Shown here: positions 1 to 10,135 of the stretch, piece by piece | How the letters are laid out: each line of letters starts with the position of its first letter | How positions within the stretch are numbered: the first letter of the stretch is position 1 | Source of the DNA: Clytia hemisphaerica | Taxonomy: Eukaryota > Cnidaria > Hydrozoa > Leptothecata > Clytiidae | Assembly: GCA_902728285.1 (NCBI GenBank) | Contig: CACVBU010000947.1 | Span: 23,427 to 87,426 of the forward strand | DNA: 64,000 nt | Direction: 5' to 3' | Translations under genes and position numbers: made by a program | Notes under the pieces: model-generated | Seen by the model: the letters and a program-made list of their open reading frames with translations, nothing else | What the model was told of the DNA's origin: nothing | Database searches by the model: none

Positions 1-780
1 ACACGAAAGCTTTTGGGGTATCTTCTGCAAATATTATTTTGATGAAAAGCGGGAACATTATAGCAAAAAATGTGCAGACGTACTGCATGAATACTTTGTC
101 TGCTTCATATTTCTTATAAAAACAGAACACTCAAGGGTACAGAGATGGATTTCTATTATGAACAAACAAAGAAAAGACAAAGAAGCAATCCGCCAAGGAA
201 TTCTAGTCCTTCATTCAGCTTCGCTATCACATATCCCTGATGGGTCAATGCAATCAAAAAGACATTTTTCTTCGAATTGCAAATGTTTGTTCATCACAAT
301 ATGGATGGTCAAAGCCAAAATGTCACTCAAGATCTCGAGACAGATTGCTGTTATAACTTGTTTGAGTGCCATCTTATTCCTTTGAAGTGGAAAAAATAAA
401 AAGATATGTCTACACTATTTTTATGTGACGAATAAGGCACAAAATTTCCAAAAAATGAGAATGGTTTAAGAACAATGCTGAGTCTTGGAATTGCCAAATT
501 TTAAGCAAATTGAGGGTCAAATTATTAAAAATAGGCTATTAAATCTAAAAAACAACAGTTTTGCCTGGTTATATCCTGGTTTTTGGATATAAAGCTCAAT
601 GTCCAAAAAATCCAGAACCTCCTTAAAAATATTGGTTCTTATAAAGAAAAGAGTGTAGTTGCGATAATCAGAAGGGGAGGCTTGGACGATGTTTGAATAG
701 GAAGGCTTCTCAAGTGTGTAATATTTCTGTTCCCACTCTTCAAGCTATTTGAGGAAATTATTCTTTTATTGAACGTCCGG
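1..780. repeat. Dispersed repeat family R1, copy a
   Basis: This stretch recurs twice in the window. Bases 1-205 are repeated in inverse orientation at about 55290-55500. Bases 170-770 are repeated in direct orientation at about 6155-6810. The copies differ by scattered substitutions and small indels. I see no intact gene. The short reading frame at 158-385 is shared with the copy near 6.3 kb but has no recognisable domain, so I treat it as part of the repeat. The left end runs off the window. Confidence 0.75.
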
Positions 781-3200
781 AGCCGTAGTGTGTGAATGTT
801 GTCTTATAAAAAATTGTGTAAACAAGAGCCCCATTATGTGTTCCCCTTCAAAAGGAAATAATTGTGTGTTCTGACGAGACAGGGGTATAATTCAGGTCAT
901 CCAACGTCTTCTTGTTATCTAGGTAACCCTAGAAACCTTCAGAACACATCTTTTAAGGAGACAGAGGTATAATCAAGAGAATATTGATGTAATCTTGTTG
1001 CCTAGTAACCCTAGAAACACTTCTTTCGTGGAGAAAAACAAATATCCTACAAGTTTATCTTGGCAAACTGTTTTTAACACATCAAACCATAAAATAATGA
1101 TAAGTTTAGGGAGACAAATAGTGCGATTAAGGTTTCCTAGAAATCAGAAGATATCATTTGAATACAAAATTGAAAGATCATAACATATGGTCTCCGAGAA
1201 GATAAGAACACATATTTATAAAAAATCTCTCCGCCGGCTGCTCCTGATTTATAATCAATTCGTAAATTTATAAACCCCGCGAAACCCCGCCAATTGCTCA
1301 GGTCCAGGAGGACCGAGCCTCTTTGGAAATGTACTCAAACACTTCAGGCGTACAAACTTACTTACTAACTTACTTCTTTGAGGATTATTTCATGACTCGT
1401 TGTGAAAAGTTCAATAACCATTTGTCCGCCCTAAGCCTTGAGTATTTTTATTTCTTAGTTTTTGTTTTAGACTTGTTTTACTTCCGGTTTCGAATTCTTT
1501 GCGCTCAAAATCGAACTTTCGAATCTTTCTAACTTTAAATTTCGAACGTTCGAATAAAAATATAACATTCAAAAACTTTTTTCCCGAATTGCAATTTTCT
1601 GATAACCCCTTTAAAAAACACCTAACTAACATAAACACCCCTGTGTCACAGACCCGCTGAAAAACTTGGCATAAATTTCGTTCCCGGAGGGAAAATACCC
1701 CTCTAGTCTCTTCAAAAGGTTTTCCCTTGTAAAGAGCCCAGAGAATCAAAAAAAAAAATTAAACAAACTTTAAACATCACCCGGTTTATTGAGACAGGGA
1801 TGTGAAATACAGAGGATTTCAAGACTAGAATTTAATAGTAATTAGTTGACTTATGCAATTTCAAAATTCAATAACTATATATTAGGAATATTGTATCATT
1901 GCATCATAAATTCTGAAAAATTTAACAAAGTTCTAAAGTATCAAAACTATTAGCGCTGTAAAATCCTGAGATGAAAATAGAGAAAAATCAGATAAAAAAA
2001 CTGAGATTTAGAAAGAATTCTTCAACGATAGTAAAATCTCTAAATTTTACTGGCTGGATTTTTTCAAAGTTGGGAAATCTAAAGGCTCTTATCTTAAGTT
2101 TGCTGGAGACAATTACTTGGCAGTCTTTTACCCTTGAGTTGTTGACAAACAGGAGCAAACTCTTCACATAAAAAGTAAAAAATCTGTGACTTTTTTCTCG
2201 GCTGTAGCACATGAATTTAAAACAACAATAAAATGGTTTATAATACAATCAGATGTCAATGTGATATTTCTCTGACCACCGATGCGATGCGTATTCATAA
2301 ACAATAAACAACAACCACACAGAGTCCACATCATCGAGGGTCGGTCAGGCTCCTTCCACTCCAATCCTCCTTCCACTGAATAAGGGGAGGAATAAATTCT
2401 TCCAGGTTAGCCATATCCTAAATCGCAAAATATTTTTGTTCCTAACATTTCAAAAGATAGGAAGAGTCCAGTGATGCTCACTTCAACATACTACCAAGTC
2501 CAAAGCAAGATTCAATCTAAACCAAAAGGAATGGTTTTCCCACCATATGTATACAGTTCATTTTTTCTGCTTAGATCCTCTTCTTGCAATGAAGATACAA
2601 CTCTGTTGAGCCTTGCCTGTTGATGAAAAAATAAAAATTCCATCTTCTTTTTTCTCGTTCCGCAAGTTCAGCTGCTTTCTTCGTTTCTTTTCAACAATCA
2701 GCACGACCTCTTTTCAAAACACCAATGTCTTTTTTCAAAGCAACAATGTTACATATTGTTTGTTGTTTTTAAATTTTTTTTCACAGACAGTGTCAATATT
2801 CGAATTTGGAAAAGTTCGAAAATCTTTGATCGAGTCAATGCAATGACTTCTTGAAAAATGAGCGTCATTTGTGGTTTTGAACGCTTCTTGAACGCTTCCA
2901 GCCCGCGCTGATTTTCCGATCTCTTCTTTAGATTTCCTAATTTAAATCGTAAGGAGATAAAAACAAGGCTTATCTAGTACCGGTAACCACGTGTATTATC
3001 TTCGTAGCTTTTAAGAATTGGTATATCTAAACGCATGAGGCGACACTTTTTGAAAAAAAACGAATTTAACCATCCGTAATTCCAGGTCTCTCCGCCGCGA
3101 TTCTAGGTTTGATCTAAGGAAGGGCGGACGGCTTTCTCAATCATTTCTGCGTTTGAAAGATTGGATATATATAGTAATTTTTCATTTGCACTCCCCAGCG
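781..3200. other. Non-coding stretch with one possible degenerate MITE
   Basis: I see no supported gene here. At 1636-1806 the sequence starts with CACCCCTGTGTCACAGACCC and ends with a diverged inverse of it (GAGACAGGGATGTG). This resembles the inverted-repeat elements at 8.4 and 9.1 kb. The rest is AT-rich sequence with short meaningless reading frames. Confidence 0.4.
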
Positions 3201-3204
3201 TAGG

Positions 3205-3310
3205 TGAGATTCAAAGGTACATATACAAGATAGCAAAACTGCTTCGCTCATGTATATTCGCTTCGCAACAAGCCGTATATGTATAAAAGTTGCGAAGCGA
3301 TCCAGAGCCT
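3205..3310. repeat. Small inverted repeat with GCTTCGC motifs
   Basis: The segment TAGCAAAACTGCTTCGCTCA, present here, recurs at about 6126-6150. Within the segment, GCTTCGCAAC and GTTGCGAAGC form an imperfect hairpin around 3259-3299. It is probably the edge of the R1 repeat family. I see no coding role. Confidence 0.45.
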
Positions 3311-4608
3311 CCCTCAATTCGCAAGTTGCAAGCAAAACATTTTAGACACACAAACACTGTATATTCAACAACATTTTTGCAGTTTTCCTTTACATTCGCT
3401 CTAGTCTTTCCGAATATCCTATCATTTGCAAATTTTTTATAGTCCCTCTCTATAAAAATGACATCTGTAGTCAGTGTAGTATTATCTCTCATTGATGAAA
3501 AATGAAGCTTCAACCGTTCTATTTTTCATTTTCTAAAATAAATAGCAAAAAGTTTAAAGAAAAAACAATATAAGAAGTACTGTAAGATGAAAACACTAAC
3601 AAACTCAGGGCATTTTGAATTTATAAATAAAACAAACTGTACCCTTATAATCATAAGGTGGTGAGTCCAGTCAAAACACAGATTTGATCTGTAGCGTCAC
3701 GCTTCACCTTTACAAAAAAGGAGGATATCATAAAATGAACCAAGGAAAATTTCATAATTTTAAAAAAGAGTCATTTTGCACATAACTAATAATGTTAAAT
3801 AAGGATATAATTTCCAACAAATTGCAAGGAGGGAAAAAAATCTTTTGGGAAACATTTTTGTAATCTGAAAGAATGCCCAAAGGGAAAAAAAACGTATGCG
3901 GATGAAAACTTCAAGGCGACAACAAAAGTTTTCCATATGAGACAAAACGTCTAATCGGGATCGGCATGCGTCTTCTAATTTCGACATAGCTGTAGGCTGG
4001 TCTTCGAAATAAAAAATCAAACATAAACAAATACATACCAAAGTTATCAATCAATCACTAAATTGTACTCTCCCTATCACGTCATAGATTGTTGAAATGT
4101 AAGAAACGTGAAGTGGGTTTTTTCGAAAAGAAAACTTTAACAATGTAGTCACTAAAAAACTAATTATCATGCTTTCAACGAAGATGCCCAAATCACAACA
4201 ACATTTTGCACGCGAGGAATTTTTTAGTAGACCTTTTTACAGTGAACCGAAAATAATTAAAAGAACCCGGTTTCCTTATGAATTTGAAAAGGGACCTGAC
4301 ACGTGTGCTAGGTGCGGCGCCTAGAAGTTTAACGCAGACTCTTAGCGCCTAGAGCGCATGCTTGCAATAAACAATAAGGACGGGGAAACCAGGTCGACTA
4401 AGCGCGCAAATTATTTTTATCACGTGACTTGAAGCGTAATTGCCTAATAAAGTTGTAAAATTTTAATGATGGACACGAGAAAGTTACGAGGAAGTTTGCA
4501 TGCGTTTCATGTGTTGTGTAAAATTGCTTATAATTTGGCTGCTTTTTTTATAATTGAATGGATTGTAATGTTTACTGAACTTCTAGTTTGATGGATGAAC
4601 TTGTTTGA
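3311..4608. other. No gene seen
   Basis: AT-rich sequence with no recognisable domain on either strand. If the adjacent protease fragment had further exons they should lie here on the minus strand. I did not find a continuation of the protease domain. Confidence 0.4.
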
Positions 4609-4617
4609 TAAGAATGA

Positions 4618-4960
4618 GGACCCTGCCGACGCACCGGACTTAACGAACACCGTACACCCGAAAGTCCGGTTTATAATGATAATTTTTTTTACTACTGGAC
4701 AATCTCTACACCGGACTTAAGAAAGTCGGATGTCTGGTGTCGGAGAAGGATATTTTTTTCCACTGGACAATCAAAACACCGGACATGACCAGTCCGGTGC
4801 GTCCAACGTTTCTTAATGTTTTGTTTCATAAATGTCCGGCGCCCAAAATTCCCTATGCAACACCGGACTGACACCGGACTTATTGCGTCCGGTGTAACGA
4901 AAGGTTAGTTTTTGCCACCAGACAAATACACCGGACAGTCCGGTGCATCGGCAGGGTCCT
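4618..4960. mobile_element. 343-bp MITE with 9-bp target-site duplication
   Basis: The element starts GGACCCTGCCGACGCACCGG and ends with the near-perfect inverse of this. It is flanked on both sides by the same nine bases, TAAGAATGA (4609-4617 and 4961-4969). Internally it carries many copies of the motif CACCGGAC and its complement in both orientations. It has no coding capacity, so it must have been moved by a transposase encoded elsewhere. A 9-bp duplication is typical of Mutator-like (MULE) elements, which is the best guess for its class. It inserted just downstream, on the minus strand, of the protease fragment. Confidence 0.85.
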
Positions 4961-4969
4961 TAAGAATGA

Positions 4970-5278
4970 TACCAAGAATTTCAATCTTGCATGTTCATAA
5001 CCTGGCAGTTCAAAATATGGCAATAATGGGTATGTTTCTAATGGGGTATCAGAGAACGTCATAGAAACAAATAAGTGTTTCATCACATTTATAACTGGAT
5101 CATTTTCAGCACTATTTTCATATTGACAAACAAACTTCCGAAAGGCATAAACTGAATACAATGCTTGAATAACAGAATTGAAAAAACACACATTTCGACC
5201 AAAATTGGTAAGCCCTGTTGGAAAAATCCTGTCTGGAGAAGCTGACATATTATTAAAATAATCAATTTTGCAGTACAT
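4970..5278 (-). pseudogene. Ubiquitin-specific protease (USP) catalytic-domain fragment
   Basis: The minus strand encodes a segment that contains GLTNFGRNVCFFNSVIQAL. This is the cysteine box of ubiquitin carboxyl-terminal hydrolases (family pattern GLxNxGxxCFxNSxxQxL), with the catalytic Cys present. About 50 further residues follow, ending near LPYFELPGYEH. Family members cleave ubiquitin from substrates and need a distant His box and Asp/Asn. I cannot find those, so only about the first 80-100 residues of the domain remain. The start is uncertain: Met at 5278 or the Met at about 5245 are both possible. A possible donor GTATCA lies at about 4976-4971, so this could be one exon of a gene whose remainder lies off-window. 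The 343-bp MITE sits immediately after it. Gene fragment or pseudogene is the likelier reading. Confidence 0.6.
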
Positions 5279-6110
5279 ACAGTAACACGGCTAGCAAAAA
5301 ATATTTAATTTGGTTGAATGGCAAACAAAAGTTGCTTCAATATACGGTATCTTTTAAACAGAAGGGCAAGCAAGGAGGATATACTCGAAGACCAAATGTA
5401 AAAAATGAGAAGTAATTTGTAGCACAATAAATTTTAAAATTGACTTCCCTGATCTGAAGACCAACCAAACAATAAACAAGTACAATAACTGCTGTCGATT
5501 TGATTGAAATGAAAGTCGAAACCAAAAAAGAACGATGCCAATCAAGGATCGAAGCCAAGAAAAACAGGACAAATTATAGTAAATTGTAATGATGATAACA
5601 GAAAGTAATGACTCAATAAAAATTCAAAAAAACAGCCAAGCAACCAATTGCGATTCAGCCAAATTCGGAGGAAAAAAAAGAGAATAACCATTTTGATGAT
5701 AAACTGAAACCATGACAACGAATCTGTAGAACCAATCAGTGTCAAGATATCTCTATCGCCGTGACGTCAAACAGGATAGGGAGCATAATGGCATCACTTT
5801 CGTTTTGATATAAATTCAAATATAATAATTTACTATAACGGAGGTAATTTGTTTTATCATTTCCCGGGATATTCTCCACGCTTGTTATCTCCTAAATATT
5901 GACGTCACGGGTCACGGAGGGTTGACTCGTTCTTCGTATCATTCTGACGTATACATCAAATTTAATATGACGGAGGTAATTTGAGTTACTATTTTGCTGA
6001 ATATCCTTTGTATTTTATCTCCTTTATATTTTGGTATCGCGCAACTCGGAGATTCGAAACGTTTTTCCCATCTCCTGCCTTATAGATGGTTGAAAGAATG
6101 GAAAGTTAAA
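5279..6110. other. No gene; short internal repeats
   Basis: There is no recognisable coding sequence. The motif ACGGAGGTAATTTG occurs twice (about 5838 and 5970), in each case near a TGACGTCA-like sequence and a TATCTCCT-like motif. This suggests a short degenerate tandem duplication of about 130 bp between 5760 and 6015. Confidence 0.4.
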
Positions 6111-6810
6111 GGTACGCACACACGATAGCAAAACTGCTTCGCTCATGTACATTCGCTTCGCAAAAAGACAAAGAAGCAATCTGCCAAGGAATTTTTGTCC
6201 TTCATTCTGATTCGCTATTACATATCCCTGATGGGTCAAAGCAATCGAAAAAGACATTTTTCTTCGAATTGCAAATATTGTTCACCACAATATGGATGGT
6301 CAAAGCCAAAATGTCACTCAAGATCTCGAGACATATTGCTGTTATAACTTGTTTGAGTGCCATCTTATTCCTTTTTGAAGTGGACAATGAAATAAAGAGA
6401 TATGTCTACACTATTTTTATGAGACGAATGAGGCACAAAATTGCCAAAAAATAAAAATGCTCTAAAAACAATGATGAGTCTTGGAATTGCCAAATTTTAA
6501 GCAAATTAAGGGTCAAGTTATTAAAAATAGGCTATTAAATTTAAAAAACAACAGTTTTGCCTGGTTTTGCCCTAGAAATAAAACAAGATATATAAAGATC
6601 AAAGTTCCAAAAGATTAAGACCAACCGAACCTCCTTAAAAATTATTGGTTCTTATAAAGAAAAGAGTGTATTTGTGAAACGAGAAGGGGAGGTTTAATTG
6701 GTTTAGTTTTGTCACAGTCACAGTGGGACGATGTTTGAATACGAAGGCCTCTCAAGTTTGTAATATTTCTGTTCCCACTTATCACGCTATTTGTGGAACT
6801 TATTCTTTTT
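6111..6810. repeat. Dispersed repeat family R1, copy b
   Basis: From about 6155 this stretch matches 170-770 in the same orientation, including the blocks around the motif ATATGGATGGTCAAAGCC and the stretch that includes GAACCTCCTTAAAAAT. The first 45 bases match the 3.2-kb inverted repeat instead, so the copy is a junction of two repeats. No coding function was recognised. Confidence 0.75.
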
Positions 6811-8417
6811 TTGGGACGCTTTAAGTCTGCTGCAATAGTGTACCACGGTGAATCTTAGAAACAAATTTGCACAAATTTATACGTTCATACGCTATGCAGC
6901 TCCAAACTAGTTTGCGTTAGCTCTTGCACGTTAAAAACTTTCAATATATAAAAAGAAGGTTACAACTTTTACGGTTTTTAAATAATAACGAAATGAACTA
7001 TGGGATTGAGACTCATACAAATTTAAGGTGAAATGATTATAACGTATGCGACGCGGCGCGCTATTGGAATGAAATTAATGAATCGAATATATTAATACGT
7101 GAAATATATTAAGCAGATATTCAATAGGTAAAAGTTGGTTTTTAAAAGATATATTACCCTGAGGTGATGTATTGAATATACATCACAAAACAAATCCAAT
7201 AACCAATGAAAACCTATTAGATATATGTTCTAGGACAAAAACAAAATATGATTTATGTTAATAGTCAAACGATTCACAAAAATACTCGAATGTTTTGAAC
7301 GTTCTAATATTTTTCTTTTTTAATGATTTTTTTCAATTACTTTAAGTTATAAAATTTGTACATGAAAACAAAGCATTAATTACGTCAATAGCTGGGTTCA
7401 TATAAAACACTCCCATAATCGAACGTTCGAATGTTTTTTTTTTTTATTATTTTTTAATTACTTTGAGTCATAAAAATTTGTTAATGAAATTGACAATAGA
7501 TTTATTTAAATAAATTTCTTTGATAAACAACAAGAGTGACACAAATGATTAAACTTTGAAGCCTAAATCAAAAAAAATTCTACCATGGTATATCAGGAAT
7601 TATTCAATGGCTGTTTTTACCTAAAGGTATATAATAATTGATAATATGTATTAATATGAAAAAGAAATAAAGATCTAAAATAGCGTGCCGACAGCACTTC
7701 AAGAAATGTAAGATTAAAAATAATTAAAACACTTACAAAATTTACTTAATATAAACAATTATTTTATCCTCACCTTTGCAGTACCTGGTGTCTACAAACA
7801 TGGATATGTAAAATTTAAATTGACCTTTAATTTTCTTACAAAATACAATTTCTACTCCTAAGTTTTCACTAAGAGTTGCTCACATTGAAATGAAACTTAA
7901 GTATAAGGTGTTATTATTTTGAAGCACATTTCTTTTTCGAATGTCGACACTGAGATATCTTCTGCAAAAGGTACCATGGGAAAAAAGTTAAATGATAGTC
8001 GGATTAGTGTTGATTATAATATACATAAACGTTCGTCAAATAATTACTAAAATAATTAGATAAGGAAGTATTTGTCGGAAAATTAGAAAAATTCAGTAAC
8101 CCATGCTTAGTAAGGAGGTACACATTTTTATGAGAAGTAACTTGATAAATGATAAAGATTTGTACATTTCTAACCTGATTAAGTTGAAATTTTAAACTTT
8201 GATTCGATAATAAATTGATATAAAAAGCATCTTAAAAGATCTAATAGTTATCCTCTTTTGCAAAACCCTAGTCGAACATCCGTTTTCTATTTTAGCTTCG
8301 AAAGATTTGCCTTTCAAATTTCTTTTTAGGTTAGCCCATGCCAATTAGCATTAAAATGCGAAAGCAATTCTTTGTCTTAAAGTTTGTTTCTTTTTTGAAG
8401 TAGTCACTTTATGCTCC
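6811..8417. other. No gene seen
   Basis: A very AT-rich stretch of about 1.6 kb with no supported coding sequence or RNA gene. It includes two related segments ending in GAACGTTCGAATGTTTT-type sequence near 7280-7320 and 7420-7440. Confidence 0.4.
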
Positions 8418-8532
8418 AAACACCCCTGTCTCACAGCCCCATTGGAACTTTCTTCCTCAGTGGGGATAGAAATTTTTTCCAAATTTTCCAGTGGGCATGG
8501 GGTCCCAGTAGGTCTGTGACACAGGGGTGTTT
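8418..8532. mobile_element. Short MITE with CACCCCTG ends
   Basis: The ends AACACCCCTGTCTCACAG and CTGTGACACAGGGGTGTT form an imperfect inverted repeat around a 115-bp unit. The interior contains CAGTGGGGA-type motifs. The same ends appear at 9.1 kb, and diverged versions at 1.6, 16.5 and 53.0 kb, so this is a dispersed non-autonomous family. Confidence 0.65.
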
Positions 8533-9127
8533 CAGATAGAATTAACGAAGGGATAATGACTTTTTGTTGAGTTAGAGAAATGAGAAAGTTCCAAAAGGCT
8601 ATATTTTAAAAACTTTCAGTTATTTTTCCATGAATTGTTTTTAAATTGACTCGAAATGAGTCCTGAAATACTTTCAAACCCTCAAAATTCAAAAATTTTC
8701 TCCGTTACCCAACCATAGTGGGCAACGTCAATATTTGGCCATGGTCTAACCCCAAAATTTATATTGCATCTCACTATATATACATTTACCCCTATTTTAA
8801 AATATCACATTCTTTTTTATAAGAATATACTTTATAAAAACATGCAAAAAAATTAAGAATATTCTAAGAATAACATCATTGTGGAATTTGGTAACTGAAC
8901 CTAAGAATACCAATTTCTAGAGAATTTTATCTGTAAATTCTAAATTATCCCCCAGCAATGCTAAAAGATTTCACAAATATGCAGTAAGAATACAGTAAGA
9001 ATATTTCAATATGATTCTCCCCAAAAAGTTAACAATATCCATCATGAATTGAAAAAACACAATTCTTATATAAAAAAAGCGTCTATCACGAACCACTACT
9101 ATTTACACTGTGAAGTCAGAGAGTAGA

Positions 9128-9334
9128 ACACCCCTGTCTCACTGACCGGGTGGAACTTTTTCTCACAGTATGGGGATAAATTTTTTTATCAAAATCTCAA
9201 TCGGAATAGATATTCTACTGTTACAAGCCTAAAACATGTAATAGAGATGGATTTGGAGTGCAACTCTTTCCATCAAATTCTCGGCAAGTTTCCCAGTAGT
9301 ATGGATTTCCACCGGGTCTGTGGCACAGGCGTTT
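9128..9334. mobile_element. MITE of the CACCCCTG family, second copy
   Basis: It starts CACCCCTGTCTCACTGACCG and ends with an imperfect inverse (CGGGTCTGTGGCACAGGCGT). It is longer than the 8.4-kb copy and lies about 75 bp beyond the stop codon of the otopetrin-like gene. It could affect that gene's 3' end but shows no coding content. Confidence 0.6.
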
Positions 9335-9409
9335 AGTAAAGAAGAATTTAGTAAAATTTATGAAAATGTTTCTGGTAGTATTACTTAGAATAAACGTCCC
9401 AGATCTTTA

Positions 9410-10135
9410 TTAGTTTTTTTTGGATTTTAGGAGGGGCTCTGATAACGGTATTTGGTTTGTATCACTTTCGCTGTCTTCCTCTATGTCAATACGACTTTGA
9501 TTCTGGTTTCCGTTAGTTCCTTCTTCAGCAACATATTTGTATTTGCACATCTTCCGGAACATAGTCCAAAAATGAACAACTACGTGCCCTGTAAACGCCA
9601 TTCCCATAGGTGAACCAACCACGCGTAACAATTTCATAATCATAGCTAGATTTGCTTCTTCTGCCAAATCTGCGATGTGATGTGTATATTCAGAAATGAT
9701 AAGATTGCAAAGAATGGCCAGGGTGCAACAAAGTATAAATGGGATTAAAAAATGTGGGGCTAGATTTTTCTTGAATAATTCACTTTTGGTATAAGTCATG
9801 TTAACTGTGACGAATGAAACAATTTGAGTTACGAAAGCAATTATGAAAAATCCCGTTTTTACATCTGCCCATGCTAAGTGTTTAAACATGTTGTCGTCAG
9901 CAGCTTTTGAATTTTGTGCCCAAATTGAAATCACTACAATATTGCTAAATTGATATAAACAGCCAACCACGCCCATCATAACCATCAAATAATCAATACC
10001 AAATTTTATTTGATTTGCTTTTTTAAAAGCAACTTCCTTTGACGAGTAAATCTTTAATAGAAAGAAGCAGTATATACTTTTAAGTGAAGAAATTCTCATG
10101 AAAGAAACTTTAGCAGTTTTTGCGAAATCATTCTG
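9410..10135 (-). CDS. Otopetrin-like gene, exon 2 (C-terminal 242 codons)
   Basis: It begins at the acceptor TTTAG|CAG (an alternative acceptor three bases later is possible). It encodes three or four hydrophobic segments and a hydrophilic tail with an acidic stretch and a dileucine-like LSEPLLKSKKN end. The ATG at 10099 is internal and not the gene start, because the frame stays open back to the acceptor. Confidence 0.65.
   Translation of the reverse strand, partial: QNDFAKTAKVSFMRISSLKSIYCFFLLKIYSSKEVAFKKANQIKFGIDYLMVMMGVVGCLYQFSNIVVISIWAQNSKAADDNMFKHLAWADVKTGFFIIAFVTQIVSFVTVNMTYTKSELFKKNLAPHFLIPFILCCTLAILCNLIISEYTHHIADLAEEANLAMIMKLLRVVGSPMGMAFTGHVVVHFWTMFRKMCKYKYVAEEGTNGNQNQSRIDIEEDSESDTNQIPLSEPLLKSKKN

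Noticed and set aside
1411..1749. 112-codon minus-strand frame
   Set aside because: No recognisable domain, covers a MITE-like end, and lacks support from composition or splice sites.
5337..5745. Overlapping hydrophobic minus-strand frames
   Set aside because: Three frames are open together in AT-rich sequence and encode generic hydrophobic residues. I see no gene structure.
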